64,000 bases of DNA. Origin: Vicinamibacterales bacterium (GTDB lineage: Bacteria > Acidobacteriota > Vicinamibacteria > Vicinamibacterales > UBA2999). The position numbers were made by a program, and so were the translations under genes. The notes below the pieces were generated by a model. It saw only the letters and a program-made list of their open reading frames with translations. It was not told where the DNA came from and did no database searches. Below are positions 48,789 through 58,120 of this stretch, in pieces. How positions within the stretch are numbered: position 1 is the stretch's first letter; each line of letters opens with the position of its first letter. The stretch spans positions 124,001-188,000 of the forward strand of contig JAUXWO010000030.1 of assembly GCA_030680175.1 (NCBI GenBank), in the 5' to 3' direction.

Positions 48789-51041
48789 GTGCGCATCCTC
48801 ACCTTCAACTGGCACGAAGCCTACGTCTCGACCCTCGCCAAGACCGGCCACGCCTTCGACGTCGTCGAGCGGATGAAGGGGGGGAGCCGTGCGTGGTTCT
48901 ACGAGACGCGCCCCCTGCCGCCGAACGCGCGCGTGGTGCGCGAGGCGACGGCGCGCGAGGGCCTGCGCCGGCACGGCTACGACGTGCTGATCTGCCACAA
49001 CGTGAAGGACGTGCTGTGGGCGCGCGACCTCGACGTGCCGAAGGTGCTGGTGCTGCACAACCAGCTCTCGACCGAGATCGCCCTCGGCGGATGGAGCGTC
49101 GACGCCGCGGCGCATCGCGCCGAGGTGCAGCGCGTCGTCGACGACACCGCGCACCTCAGGATCGTCTGCATCTCCGAACGCAAGCGCGCGGACTGGGATG
49201 TGGACGCCGTCGTGATCACGCCCGGGATCGACCTGGCCGACTATGACGGCTACACGGGGGCGGACGCGCGCGTCCTGCGGGTGGGCAACTTCATGAAGGC
49301 GCGCGACGTGATGCTGGGTTACCAGGATCAGCTGCGCATCCTGAAGGGCCAGCCCTCGACCCTGCTCGGGCTCAACGAGCCGGAGCCGGGTGCCGAGAGC
49401 CGGTTCTCCCGGAGCTGGGACGACCTGAAGCAGTGCTTCCGCAGCCATCGCGTGTTCCTGAACACGACGGTCGAGGGCTACGAGGACGGCTACAACCTCG
49501 CCATGCTCGAAGCCATGGCCACGGGCATGCCCATCGTCAGCACCCCGAACCAGAGCTCGCCGATCGAGAACGGCGTGAACGGGTTCGTCTCCGCGGATCG
49601 CGAGTGGCTCGGCGAGCAGATCGCCGTGCTGCTGGCGGACCAGCCGCTCGCCGAGCGGCTCGGGCAGGCCGCGCGGCAGACCGTGGCCCGGCGGTTCGCC
49701 ATGGCGGACTTCGTCGCGAAGTGGAACCGCGTGTTCGACGAGACGGCGGCCCTCGCGCGCCGCCCGGTGCAGGTCTCTGTCGGCGCCCCCGATCCACCGG
49801 CACGACCCGCGCCGTCACGGACGCGGGTGCTGCTGTCCTATGTCTCGTACCCGGCGACGACCGCGCGGTATCTCGAAGACAGCCTGCGCCGCAGCCACGA
49901 CGTGGTGACGACGGGCCCGGCGATGAGCGAGTCGCTGCGCCAGGCGTGGAACCTTCAGAACATGAAGGAGGCGATCAGGCCGCATGACATCCCGGCGGCC
50001 AACGAGACGGATGTCTCGGCCGTGGTGGATCAGCTCGCGGCGCAATGGACGCCGGACCTGTACCTGTGGGTCGAGTCGGTGCACGGCCACTTCCCGCGGG
50101 GCATCCCGCGCCTGGGCTGCCCGACGGCGTGCTACCTGATCGACTCGCACATGAACCTGTCGTGGCACCTCGAGTGGGCCCGCCACTTCGACCACGTGTT
50201 CGTGGCGCAGCGCGAGTACATCCCGGAGTTCCTCGCGGCCGGCTGCGGCCACGTCGAGTGGCTGCCGCTCGGGTGCGACCCGGTGATGCACGGCCCGGCG
50301 GCTGGCCCGAAGCGCTACGACGTCGGCTTCGTCGGCAGTTTGACCGGGCACCATCAGCGACGGCAGCGCCTCCTCGGCCAGTTGCGCCGGCGCTTCCACG
50401 TGCACGTCGAGCGGGCGTTCCTGCGCGAGATGGCCGCCACGCTCTCCGCCTCGCGCCTCGTCTTCAACGACGCCGTACGGCGCGACCTGAACATGCGCGT
50501 CTTCGAGACCCTGTGCGCCGGCTCGCTGCTGCTCACCGACCGCGCCGAGCCGAGCGGTCTCGACGAGCTGTTCACCGACCGCGAGCACCTCGTGATCTGG
50601 GACGATGAGACGCTCGAGGATCTGGTGGAGTACTACCTGACGCACGAGGACGAGCGCGAGCGCATCGCCGCGGCCGGACGCGCCCACGTGCTGGCGCGTC
50701 ACACCTACGACCACCGCACGGCGTATCTGCTGGAGGCCTCGCTCGGCGGCGGCGTCCGTCCAGGTGCGACCACTGTGCAGGGGCGGACGATTCAGGACCC
50801 GCTCGTGCAGGACGCGCTGGCGCTGGCGGGCCGCGGCCAGGACGCCGAGGCGCTCGCCCGGCTGGCCCTGATCGACGACGCCCGTGAATTGTCAGGTTGG
50901 GAGTGGTTCACCGCGCACGAGGCGGCGTCGGGCCTGCTGCACCGCCAGGGCCGCCACGACGAAGCCGACGCCCGCCAACTCGCCGCCCTCGCCGCCCTGC
51001 CCCCAGAGGACCGCGCCCGGCTGCGCACGGCGACGCTCTGA
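48789..51041 (+). CDS. Bifunctional glycosyltransferase (GT4-like + CgeB-like)
   Basis: This 750-residue protein starts at GTG 48789. Residues about 1-320 are a GT4-like unit (NTTVEGYEDGYNLAMLEAMA, TGMPIVSTPNQSSPIENGVN, GFVSADREW). Residues about 345-640 are a CgeB-like unit (CYLIDSHMNLSWHLEWARHF, VFVAQREYIPEFLAAGCGHV, NMRVFETLCAGSLLLTDRAE). A TPR-like tail follows. It may add two sugars in succession. Its TGA is followed at once by the large heptamer palindrome. Confidence 0.82.
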   Translation: MRILTFNWHEAYVSTLAKTGHAFDVVERMKGGSRAWFYETRPLPPNARVVREATAREGLRRHGYDVLICHNVKDVLWARDLDVPKVLVLHNQLSTEIALGGWSVDAAAHRAEVQRVVDDTAHLRIVCISERKRADWDVDAVVITPGIDLADYDGYTGADARVLRVGNFMKARDVMLGYQDQLRILKGQPSTLLGLNEPEPGAESRFSRSWDDLKQCFRSHRVFLNTTVEGYEDGYNLAMLEAMATGMPIVSTPNQSSPIENGVNGFVSADREWLGEQIAVLLADQPLAERLGQAARQTVARRFAMADFVAKWNRVFDETAALARRPVQVSVGAPDPPARPAPSRTRVLLSYVSYPATTARYLEDSLRRSHDVVTTGPAMSESLRQAWNLQNMKEAIRPHDIPAANETDVSAVVDQLAAQWTPDLYLWVESVHGHFPRGIPRLGCPTACYLIDSHMNLSWHLEWARHFDHVFVAQREYIPEFLAAGCGHVEWLPLGCDPVMHGPAAGPKRYDVGFVGSLTGHHQRRQRLLGQLRRRFHVHVERAFLREMAATLSASRLVFNDAVRRDLNMRVFETLCAGSLLLTDRAEPSGLDELFTDREHLVIWDDETLEDLVEYYLTHEDERERIAAAGRAHVLARHTYDHRTAYLLEASLGGGVRPGATTVQGRTIQDPLVQDALALAGRGQDAEALARLALIDDARELSGWEWFTAHEAASGLLHRQGRHDEADARQLAALAALPPEDRARLRTATL

Positions 51042-51320
51042 TGGGTAGTGGGTAGTGGGTAGTGGGTAGTGGGTAGTGGGTAGTGGGTAGTGAGTAGTGG
51101 GTCGTAGGTCGTGGGTCGTCGGGTGGACAGTGGACGGTGGACGGTGGACGGTGGACGGTGGACGGTGGACGGTGGACGGTGGACGGTGGACGGTCTACCG
51201 ACCTACCACCTACTACAACCCACCACCCATGACTACGACCTACGACCTACGACCTACTACCTACTACCTACTACCCACTACCTACTACCTACTACCCACT
51301 ACCCACTACCCACTACCCAC
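51042..51320. repeat. Large palindromic array of heptamer repeats
   Basis: Successive 7-nt families run GGGTAGT, GGGTCGT and GGACGGT on the left, then CCTACGA, CCTACTA and CCCACTA on the right. Left and right halves are complementary, so the region could fold into one hairpin of more than 250 nt. It lies between convergent glycosyltransferase genes. It starts at one stop codon and contains the other. Confidence 0.9.
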
Positions 51321-52462
51321 GTTTGTCCGCGCTCGACGGCCGCGTAGACGCCCTCGTAGCCCGCCATCATGCGGTGCAGGGTGAAGTGGGCCTCGAAGGC
51401 GCGGCGGCCCAGGGCGACGAGGCCGGCGCGGGTGCCGGGCGGTGCCGACAGCGACTCGTCAAGCACCTCGGCAAGCGAGCCCGGCGTCTCGGCGTCGAAG
51501 AGCCATCCCGCGCCGTAGCCCGCGACGAGCTCGCGCAGCGCGGGGATGTCGTTGGCGACCACCGGCACGTCCGCGCGGAAGGCCTCGACCACCGCCAGGC
51601 CGAAGGTCTCGGTCGTCGAGGGCTGCACGAGCAGGTCGGCGATGCGGAGCACCGACGCGGCCTCCGGCAGGTAGTCGGTGAACACGACGTGCGGCGCGAC
51701 CCCAAGTTCTTCGGCGCGTGCGCGCAGCGGTTCGAGTTCGGGGCCTTCGCCGACGAGGATCGCGACGACGTCGTGGCGCTGCCGGACCTGAGGGAGCGCG
51801 TCGATCAGGGCCCGCTGATGCTTCTGGGCCGTGAGGCTCCCGATGGTGACGAGCAGCCGTGCGCCGCGGGCCTGCCGCTCCAGCGCGGGAGTGAGCATCG
51901 CTGGCAGCGCCGGAATCGGGGGCGCGGGCGCGAGGCCGTAGGGCACCACGTGGGCGGCTTTCGGCCGTGCGCCGTCGCGCTCCACGTCCCGGCGCGCGGC
52001 GTCGGATGGGAAGACCACCGCCGCCACGTCGCCGAGCGTCGAGACGTCCTCGGCCAGCTGCGCCGGCGTGCGGTGGCGGCTCCAGCCGTGTACCGTCTGG
52101 ATCACCGGCACGTGGTCGTGGAGGCCGGAGGCCAGCGTAAGGCCGAGGCGGGCGGGGACGCCGGCGTGCGCATGGATCAGGCTGGGGGTGCGTGCGGCGA
52201 TCGCCTGCCGTACCGCCTGCAGCGCCACCGCGTTCAGCGCTGTGTCGCGCGTGAACGTGGAGTCGGCCAGCACGAGCCTCACCCCGGCGCGGCCGAGCCG
52301 GTCGAGGTACTCCGGGTAGTGCTCGTAGCCCGGCGCGGGCGTGCGGGAGGCGGCGACGATCACGTGGGCGCCGGCGCGCTGCTGCGCGAGCGCGAGCTCC
52401 GTGACGGCGCGGCCCGCCCCGCCTTGCAGGAACGTGGCGAGATGGACGAGGACGCGGCTCAC
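51299..52462 (-). CDS. GT4-family glycosyltransferase
   Basis: The 387-residue protein starts at GTG 52462 (GTGA overlap with the upstream gene). GT4 features: ATFLQGGAGRAVTELALAQ, IHAHAGVPARLG, LVTIGSLTAQKHQRALIDAL, and DLLVQPSTTETFGLAVVEAF. The last seven residues and the TAG stop are encoded by the CCCACTA heptamer array, so the original C-terminus may have been altered. Confidence 0.87.
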   Translation of the reverse strand: MSRVLVHLATFLQGGAGRAVTELALAQQRAGAHVIVAASRTPAPGYEHYPEYLDRLGRAGVRLVLADSTFTRDTALNAVALQAVRQAIAARTPSLIHAHAGVPARLGLTLASGLHDHVPVIQTVHGWSRHRTPAQLAEDVSTLGDVAAVVFPSDAARRDVERDGARPKAAHVVPYGLAPAPPIPALPAMLTPALERQARGARLLVTIGSLTAQKHQRALIDALPQVRQRHDVVAILVGEGPELEPLRARAEELGVAPHVVFTDYLPEAASVLRIADLLVQPSTTETFGLAVVEAFRADVPVVANDIPALRELVAGYGAGWLFDAETPGSLAEVLDESLSAPPGTRAGLVALGRRAFEAHFTLHRMMAGYEGVYAAVERGQTWVVGSG

Positions 52463-53424
52463 GGGGCCTCCTGGCGTTGACGCACGAAGAAGTTGCCGAC
52501 CTGGCAGACGCCCTCGGAGCCGTGCGCCTGGCCGAGCGCCCGCGCGAGGTGCGGCAGTTCGGCGAAGTCGGTCTCGATCCAGACATCCCAGTCCGCGCCC
52601 GCGGCCTCCCGCATCGGGAACTCGTCGAGCACACGGCGGTACATCGCCGCGCCCGCGCCGGCACCCGCGATGTGCACCGCCGCCGACGGGGGGAGGTCCG
52701 TGGTCCGGCAGAGGTACGCGAGCTTGGTGCGGATGACGCATTCGAGCTGGCGATCGCGGAGCGCGGCGCTCCACTGCGTCCCGTGCAGACGGTAGGTGTA
52801 GAGGCGCTCCGGCAGGCGCGCGAGTGCGTGCGACGGCAGCAGCCGGAGCCACAGGTCGTAGTCCTCGGCCGGCGCGAAGCGGCCGTCGTAGCCGCCGGCG
52901 GCGACGAGCACGTCGCGCCGGGCCATCACGCTGCCGTGCGTGATGACGCACGTGCGCGGCAGGTGCTCGCGGAGCGCCTCCGGCGCGCGCACCGGGTCGT
53001 GCTCGCGCCGCACCTGCTCGGTCCATGCGTTGGTGACCGGGGCGCCGGCCGCGTCGATGTAGTCCGCGCAGGTGGCGACGAGGGCCACGTCCGCGTGCGC
53101 GTCGAGATAGGCCACCTGCCGGGCGAAGCGCCCGGGGTGCGACAGGTCGTCGCCGTCCTGCCGGGCCACGAGATCGCCGCGGGCCTCCGCCAGGCCGAGG
53201 TTGAGGGCAGCCGCGAACCCGGCGCCCCCGGTGGAGAGCAGCCGGAAGCCGGGGCGGACCCGCGCCTCCAGCCACGCACGGCTGCCGTCGGTGCTGCCAT
53301 CGTCGATGGCGAGCACTTCGATGCGGGCGAAGGTCTGCGCCTCGAGGCTGGCGACGGCCTCGGGAAGGTACGGCAGCGCGTTGCGCACGGGCAGCAGCAC
53401 CGAGACGCGAGGCGTGGTCAGCAT
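52459..53424 (-). CDS. GT2-family glycosyltransferase
   Basis: A 321-residue GT-A-fold enzyme. It begins VSVLLPVRNALPYLPEAVAS, with IDDGSTDGSRAWLEARV and an ARQDGDDLSHPGRFARQV block containing the DxD motif (DGDD). FAPAEDYDLWLRLL carries the acceptor-side ED motif. Operon overlaps with neighbours on both sides. Confidence 0.9.
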   Translation of the reverse strand: MLTTPRVSVLLPVRNALPYLPEAVASLEAQTFARIEVLAIDDGSTDGSRAWLEARVRPGFRLLSTGGAGFAAALNLGLAEARGDLVARQDGDDLSHPGRFARQVAYLDAHADVALVATCADYIDAAGAPVTNAWTEQVRREHDPVRAPEALREHLPRTCVITHGSVMARRDVLVAAGGYDGRFAPAEDYDLWLRLLPSHALARLPERLYTYRLHGTQWSAALRDRQLECVIRTKLAYLCRTTDLPPSAAVHIAGAGAGAAMYRRVLDEFPMREAAGADWDVWIETDFAELPHLARALGQAHGSEGVCQVGNFFVRQRQEAP

Positions 53425-54590
53425 GCGTGTGCCCGCCGCGCGACCGCGCGCGTCACGTGGTCGGCCTGCCGCACCATCTCGTCGAGGGCGAGCAGGACGG
53501 GCCGCCAGAGCGCGGGGCCGAGCGCCGCGTCCACCCCGGTACGCCACAGGCGCGGCGCAAAGGCGACGCCGAGCGTCTCCTGGATGTCGCGGCGCCGTGT
53601 GGGGCGCACACCGAGTCGATCGAGTTCGGCGGCGATCTCCATCAACGGGCCTTCGAGGGGCCAGGCGCGGCCATCGCGCGCGGCCTCCGCCACCGCGCGC
53701 TCGCCGCGGGCCCACGCGATCACGGGCTGCAGGCGCGAGAGGCCGTCGGCCACCGCGTCTCGGCGCGTCCGGACGTCCACATGCCCGGTCGTCGTGATCG
53801 TCAGGGGACGGGCGCACCGGCCGGCGAAGTCGTCGATCGTCCCGCGGCCCCAGCCTTCCTTGAAGGCGCCGGTGCCGCAGTCGACGCACGGGATCGTCAT
53901 CGCATCGGCCACCAGCGAGAGCAGGCGGATCGTCGCTGCCGCGGAGGGGTCCGGCTGATGCGGCCGGCCGAGATCGATCCCGACGAGGCCCACGCGGGCC
54001 GCGCCGCCCCGTGCGGCGGCCGCCACGGCCGTCGCGATCCAGTTGCCCCACGTGGGCGCCGGGTCCAGCACGAAGACCCGCCCGGGATCCACGCCGCCGA
54101 GCAGCGCCGCGGGCGTGTGCGGCGTGATCGCCACAAGCGGAACGCCGGCCAGCGGGTTGTGGCCGCCGCGATCCGCGACGTGGCGCGTGCTGAGGCGCGC
54201 ATCGACGGGCGCCTGGTGCTCCACGATGACGAGGTCGGGCGCCAGGCCATGGTCGCCGAGCAGCTCCGCACCGCGCGGCGAGGTCACGAGGCAGAGGCGG
54301 TCGCGGTGCGCGACGAGCTGGGGCGCCTGCGCGCCAAGCGAGGGCCCCGTGCCCACCACGAGCACCGACCGCCCGTCGAAGTCGGGCCGCCCGATGGCGA
54401 CCGCCGGCGCCTCGAGACGCCAGCACAGCGGGTCGAGCGTGGCGCCGACGAAGCCGTCGTGCTCCTCCTCGTAGAGACGCCAGGCGCGGTCGAGCCACGT
54501 GGCGGACGGCGCCCCCGCGTCGAGCTCGGACGCACTCAGGTAGGCATCGGATCCGACCCGATCGATGAGGTCGAGGACGGGTGACGTCAT
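53418..54590 (-). CDS. DUF115/MptE-like (Maf-related) motility-associated protein
   Basis: The 390-residue protein has the DUF115 core: RSVLVVGTGPSLGAQAPQLV, then LCLVTSPRGAELLGDHGLAP, DLVIVEHQAPVDA, and FVLDPAPTWGNWIATAV with VGLVGIDLGRP. This is the Maf-type domain linked to transfer of nonulosonic acid to flagellin. It is shorter than full Maf proteins. Flagellin glycosylation is inferred from the sugar pathway in the same window. Confidence 0.78.
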   Translation of the reverse strand: MTSPVLDLIDRVGSDAYLSASELDAGAPSATWLDRAWRLYEEEHDGFVGATLDPLCWRLEAPAVAIGRPDFDGRSVLVVGTGPSLGAQAPQLVAHRDRLCLVTSPRGAELLGDHGLAPDLVIVEHQAPVDARLSTRHVADRGGHNPLAGVPLVAITPHTPAALLGGVDPGRVFVLDPAPTWGNWIATAVAAAARGGAARVGLVGIDLGRPHQPDPSAAATIRLLSLVADAMTIPCVDCGTGAFKEGWGRGTIDDFAGRCARPLTITTTGHVDVRTRRDAVADGLSRLQPVIAWARGERAVAEAARDGRAWPLEGPLMEIAAELDRLGVRPTRRRDIQETLGVAFAPRLWRTGVDAALGPALWRPVLLALDEMVRQADHVTRAVARRAHAC

Positions 54591-55684
54591 GACGCGAGCC
54601 TGAGCCCGTGCGTGAAGCCGTGGTCGCGGCCGGCGGCCGCGCGGCGCAGCACGGCGTCGAGCCGTGTGGCGACGGCTGCCGTGCCGTGCCCCTGCGCACG
54701 GAGGCGACCGGCCTCGCCGAGCCGCGCCGCCAGCGCCGGATCCGAGAGCACGCGTACGAGGCGATCCGCGAGCAGGGCGATCGCGCCGGTCTCCACGACG
54801 TACCCCTCGCACCCATCGTCGAGAATCGATCGCGTGTGGCCGGCGGGCGTTGCCACGACCGGCCGGCCCGCGGCCATGGCCTCGAGCAGCACCGTCGGGA
54901 CGCCCTCGCGGTTCGACGGCAGCGCCAGCACCCGGGCCGCGGCGAGTTCCGCCGCGATGTCGTGCTGGACGCCCGCGAACTGCACGGCGTGGGCCACGCC
55001 GAGGTCCGCGGCCGACTGGCGCAGGCGCGCCTCCTCGACCGGGTTGCCGCCGCCGACGAGGCGGAGTTCCGTGCCGGGCACCCGTGCGCGCACGAGCGGC
55101 AGCGCGGCGATCAGATCGCCAAGCCGCTTGCGCGGGTGAAGGTTGGCCACCGAGAGAATCCGCAGGGGCGTGTCGGGGCCAGCCAGCGGCAGGGCCGTCA
55201 GGGGGGTGATGTCGGCCGCCTTGCCGAGCACCGTCGTCCGCGGGGACGCTGCGTCGAAGCAGGCGGCGAGCTGCGGCGTCGTGAAGAGCGCCGCGTCCGC
55301 GGCGTTGACGAGCGTGACGTCCGGCGTCCACGCGAAGTCGCCCTCGACGCGGAACATCCCCGCGAGGTCGTAGCCCTTCCAGTAGACGAAGGCGGCGTCG
55401 GTGCGCCCCAGCAGGAAGGGCGCCAGGCGGTACGCGCACCGGTCGAACAGCACGTGGACGACGTCCCAGCCATCGCCGAGCAGGCGGTGCAGGCCCGCCG
55501 GACGTGACGTGACGTGGACGCCATCGGCCACCCCCGCAAACGCCTCGCGGAGCGGGCCATCGTGGAACGCGAGCACCTCGTGCGACACGCCGTGCCGGGG
55601 CATGGCCTGCAGCAGGCGGAGGAACGTGGTCTCCATGCCGCCGGGCGCAAAGGCCTCGAGGACGTGGAGCATGCGGTAGGTCAT
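54587..55684 (-). CDS. GT4-family glycosyltransferase
   Basis: The 365-residue protein starts MTYRMLHVLEAFAPGGMETT, a typical GT4 acceptor-side start. It contains LRILSVANLHPRKRLGDLIA, LRLVGGGNPVEEARL, and the donor-site LALPSNREGVPTVLLEAMAA with GRPVVATPAGH. Overlaps by ATGA with the DUF115 gene and by 4 nt with the gene upstream. Confidence 0.9.
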   Translation of the reverse strand: MTYRMLHVLEAFAPGGMETTFLRLLQAMPRHGVSHEVLAFHDGPLREAFAGVADGVHVTSRPAGLHRLLGDGWDVVHVLFDRCAYRLAPFLLGRTDAAFVYWKGYDLAGMFRVEGDFAWTPDVTLVNAADAALFTTPQLAACFDAASPRTTVLGKAADITPLTALPLAGPDTPLRILSVANLHPRKRLGDLIAALPLVRARVPGTELRLVGGGNPVEEARLRQSAADLGVAHAVQFAGVQHDIAAELAAARVLALPSNREGVPTVLLEAMAAGRPVVATPAGHTRSILDDGCEGYVVETGAIALLADRLVRVLSDPALAARLGEAGRLRAQGHGTAAVATRLDAVLRRAAAGRDHGFTHGLRLAS

Positions 55685-56199
55685 GAGGCGGCCCTCGGCG
55701 CGCGTCGCAGGACGGCCATGGTCCTGGCAAGGCGCGCGGGAATGGCGAGCAGCAGGTGAATGGTGGCGAGCGTCACGAGGCTCGCGAGTGCGATGACGGC
55801 CTGGCGCCGGAGGACGGGCCCGGCGCGCCGCGTCGTGATCAGCCCATCGGGCGTGATGGCCTCGAACCCGCCCGGGGCGAGCAGGAACGCCGTGCGATCC
55901 ACGTTGGCGGAGGCGGCGCCGTGCGGGTCCAGCCAGAGGACCACAACGCGGTCGTACCCGGTGTGCCGCGCCCGGCGGTACAGGCCGCTCGTCAGGAAGG
56001 GCCACGCCTCGAATTGCGGGCGCGCGTCGTAGATCAGCGTGCGTTCGGGGCCGATGCCGCAGCCGGCCAGCGAGGACTCGGCGCCCGGAGTGGCGACGAC
56101 CGTCACCTCGCACCCGGGCGAGACGCGCGCAAGCGTGTGGAGCGCGGTCGCCAGGTGACGGCCGGTCCGGAGCAGCAGGATGCGTTCAGGCCGCCACAT
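55681..56199 (-). CDS. Hypothetical protein resembling a lone GT-B N-terminal domain, with C-terminal membrane helix
   Basis: The 172-residue product starts MWRPERILLLRTGRHLATAL. Its layout (ILLLRTGRH, VTVVATPGAE, GYDRVVVLWLDPHG) parallels the N-terminal domain of the glycosyltransferase at 59628 (RVLVLRSCRT, FDLVVVPQMFDDD). It then ends in a hydrophobic helix (VIALASLVTLATIHLLLAI). No catalytic C-terminal domain is present. Function unknown; it is tightly embedded in the operon (14-nt overlap with asnB-like). Confidence 0.65.
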   Translation of the reverse strand: MWRPERILLLRTGRHLATALHTLARVSPGCEVTVVATPGAESSLAGCGIGPERTLIYDARPQFEAWPFLTSGLYRRARHTGYDRVVVLWLDPHGAASANVDRTAFLLAPGGFEAITPDGLITTRRAGPVLRRQAVIALASLVTLATIHLLLAIPARLARTMAVLRRAPRAAS

Positions 56200-58102
56200 C
56201 GAGGGTCTCCACTCCGGCATCCAGAACCTCGGTCGCCCATCCCTCGAACACGAAGAGCGTCCAGAGCCGCCGCCACGCGCCATCGTCGCCGGCGAAGAAG
56301 CGCGCCTTCAGCCGCTCGACGCCCGCGGGATCGAACACCCCGCGACGCCGGACGCGCGCGGGCGAGAGCAGGTCGTGGAGCAGGGGCGCCACCGAGCGCC
56401 GCATCCAGGTGTTGTAGGGCAGGCCGAACCCCATCTTCGGCCTGAACAGGATCTCGTCGGGCAGCAGATCCCGCAGCGCCTGCTTCAGCACCCACTTGCC
56501 GGTGCCGTCGCGGAGCTTCATCTCCCAGGGGATGCGCGCCGCCGCCTCGGTGAATCGCGGGTCGAGCATCGGCACGCGGACTTCGAGCGAGTGCGCCATC
56601 GACATGGCGTCGATGTCGCGCAGCAGGACGTACGAGAGGTACGCCCGCTGCTCGAGGCGCGCGATCCAGTCGCCGGGGCGCGCGGGGTCGGCGGGGACGT
56701 CGGCGGCCAGCCACGACGCCGGGTCCGCAAACGGCCCATGGGCCGCGGCGAGCTCACGCGAGACGATGGCGTCGCGTTCGGCGAGGTCGAAGATCGCGAT
56801 GCTGTTCGACGTGACGAACTCGCGGTCGAGGCCCGCCGACGCCCGCAACGCGCGGAGCGTCCGCGCGGCGCCGGGCCAGAGGCTCGACGGCGACAGCCGG
56901 TCCAGCGCGCGCATCACCCCGCGGACGTAGCCGGCAGGCAGGGAGCGCCACGGCGCGGCGGCCTCGGCGTGCGCCAGCAGGTGTGCGTCGCGCGGGTAGC
57001 CGAGGAAGAGTTCATCACCGCCCGTCCCCGACAGCGCCACGGTCACGTGCTGGGCCGCGGCCCACGAGACCCAGTACGCGTTGAGGCCGTCGGAGGTCGG
57101 CTGGTCCATCGCCGAGAACGCATGCGGCAGCGCCTCGCGGAACATCGACTCGGTCAGGACGACTTCCTGGTGATCCGTGTCGTACTTCTCGGCGACGATG
57201 CGCGCCCAGGGCCATTCGGTGAGCACCTGCTCATCGGCGCCGACGAAGCCGACCGAGAACGTCTTGAGCCGGTGCGGGACGCGCGGCGCCGCCAGCGCCA
57301 CCAGCGCGCTCGAGTCGACGCCGCCGGAGAGGAACAGGCCGAGGGGTCGCTCCGACATCATCTGCCGCGCGACGGCCTGCTCGAGCCCGGTGCGCACCAG
57401 CGCGATGGCCTCGGTGCTGTCGGTGATCGGCGTGGCGTCCTGGCGCGGCGGCGTCCAGTAGGTGCGGGTCGTCGTCGTGCCCTGCTCGCGCACGAGCACG
57501 CGCCCCGGCGGCAGCGCGTGCACACCGGCCACCATCGTGAGCGGCGGCGGCACGGCCTGGTAGGTGAGGTACTGCCCGACGGCCTCCCGGTTGATCTCGC
57601 GCGACACGCGGCCGCTCGCGAGCATGGCCTTCAGCTCGGACGCGAAGAGGAACGTCCCCTCGGCCTCGGCCCAGTAGAGCGGCTTCACGCCGTGATGGTC
57701 GCGGGCGAGGACCAGGCGCCGTGCGCGGCTGTCCCAGAGGGCGCAGGCGAAGATGCCGTTCAGCGCGTCGACGAAGTCGACGCCCCGCTCCTCGTAGAGG
57801 TGCAGGAGGACCTCGCCATCGCTGTGCGTCCGGCACTGGTGCCCGCGCGCCTCGAGGCCGGCGCGCAGCTCCAGGTGGTTGTAGATCTCGCCGTTGAAGA
57901 CGAGCCAGACCGAGCCGTCCTCGTTGGTGAGGGGCTGGCGGCCGCCCGCGACGTCGATGATCGACAGCCGCCGGAACCCGAGGGCCACGTCATCGTCGAC
58001 GTGGAACCCTTCATCGTCCGGGCCACGGTGGACCATGGCGGAGGCCATCCGCCTCACCGTGCCCTGGTCGGGGCGTCCGAACATGCCTGCGATGCCGCAC
58101 AT
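56186..58102 (-). CDS. Asparagine synthase-like glutamine amidotransferase (AsnB type)
   Basis: A 638-residue two-domain enzyme. Cys2 (MCGIAGMFG) is the glutaminase nucleophile, followed by MVHRGPDDEGFH, FNGEIYNHLELR and the RDHHGVKPLYW segment. The synthetase domain has the ATP PP-loop LSGGVDSSALVAL near residue 257. Such AsnB paralogues in polysaccharide loci often amidate sugar carboxylates. That role is inferred; plain asparagine synthesis cannot be excluded. Confidence 0.9.
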   Translation of the reverse strand: MCGIAGMFGRPDQGTVRRMASAMVHRGPDDEGFHVDDDVALGFRRLSIIDVAGGRQPLTNEDGSVWLVFNGEIYNHLELRAGLEARGHQCRTHSDGEVLLHLYEERGVDFVDALNGIFACALWDSRARRLVLARDHHGVKPLYWAEAEGTFLFASELKAMLASGRVSREINREAVGQYLTYQAVPPPLTMVAGVHALPPGRVLVREQGTTTTRTYWTPPRQDATPITDSTEAIALVRTGLEQAVARQMMSERPLGLFLSGGVDSSALVALAAPRVPHRLKTFSVGFVGADEQVLTEWPWARIVAEKYDTDHQEVVLTESMFREALPHAFSAMDQPTSDGLNAYWVSWAAAQHVTVALSGTGGDELFLGYPRDAHLLAHAEAAAPWRSLPAGYVRGVMRALDRLSPSSLWPGAARTLRALRASAGLDREFVTSNSIAIFDLAERDAIVSRELAAAHGPFADPASWLAADVPADPARPGDWIARLEQRAYLSYVLLRDIDAMSMAHSLEVRVPMLDPRFTEAAARIPWEMKLRDGTGKWVLKQALRDLLPDEILFRPKMGFGLPYNTWMRRSVAPLLHDLLSPARVRRRGVFDPAGVERLKARFFAGDDGAWRRLWTLFVFEGWATEVLDAGVETLDVAA

Positions 58103-58120
58103 GGTGTTGCGCTGTCCGTG

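Noticed and set aside
45764..48808. 1,014-codon open frame on the minus strand across flbD-motA-motB-dehydratase
   Set aside because: Antisense shadow of four well-supported genes; no recognisable domain in its translation.
51097..51384. Short plus-strand frames with repetitive Trp/Thr/Tyr-rich translation
   Set aside because: They are translations of the heptamer repeat array, without a ribosome-binding site or conserved features.
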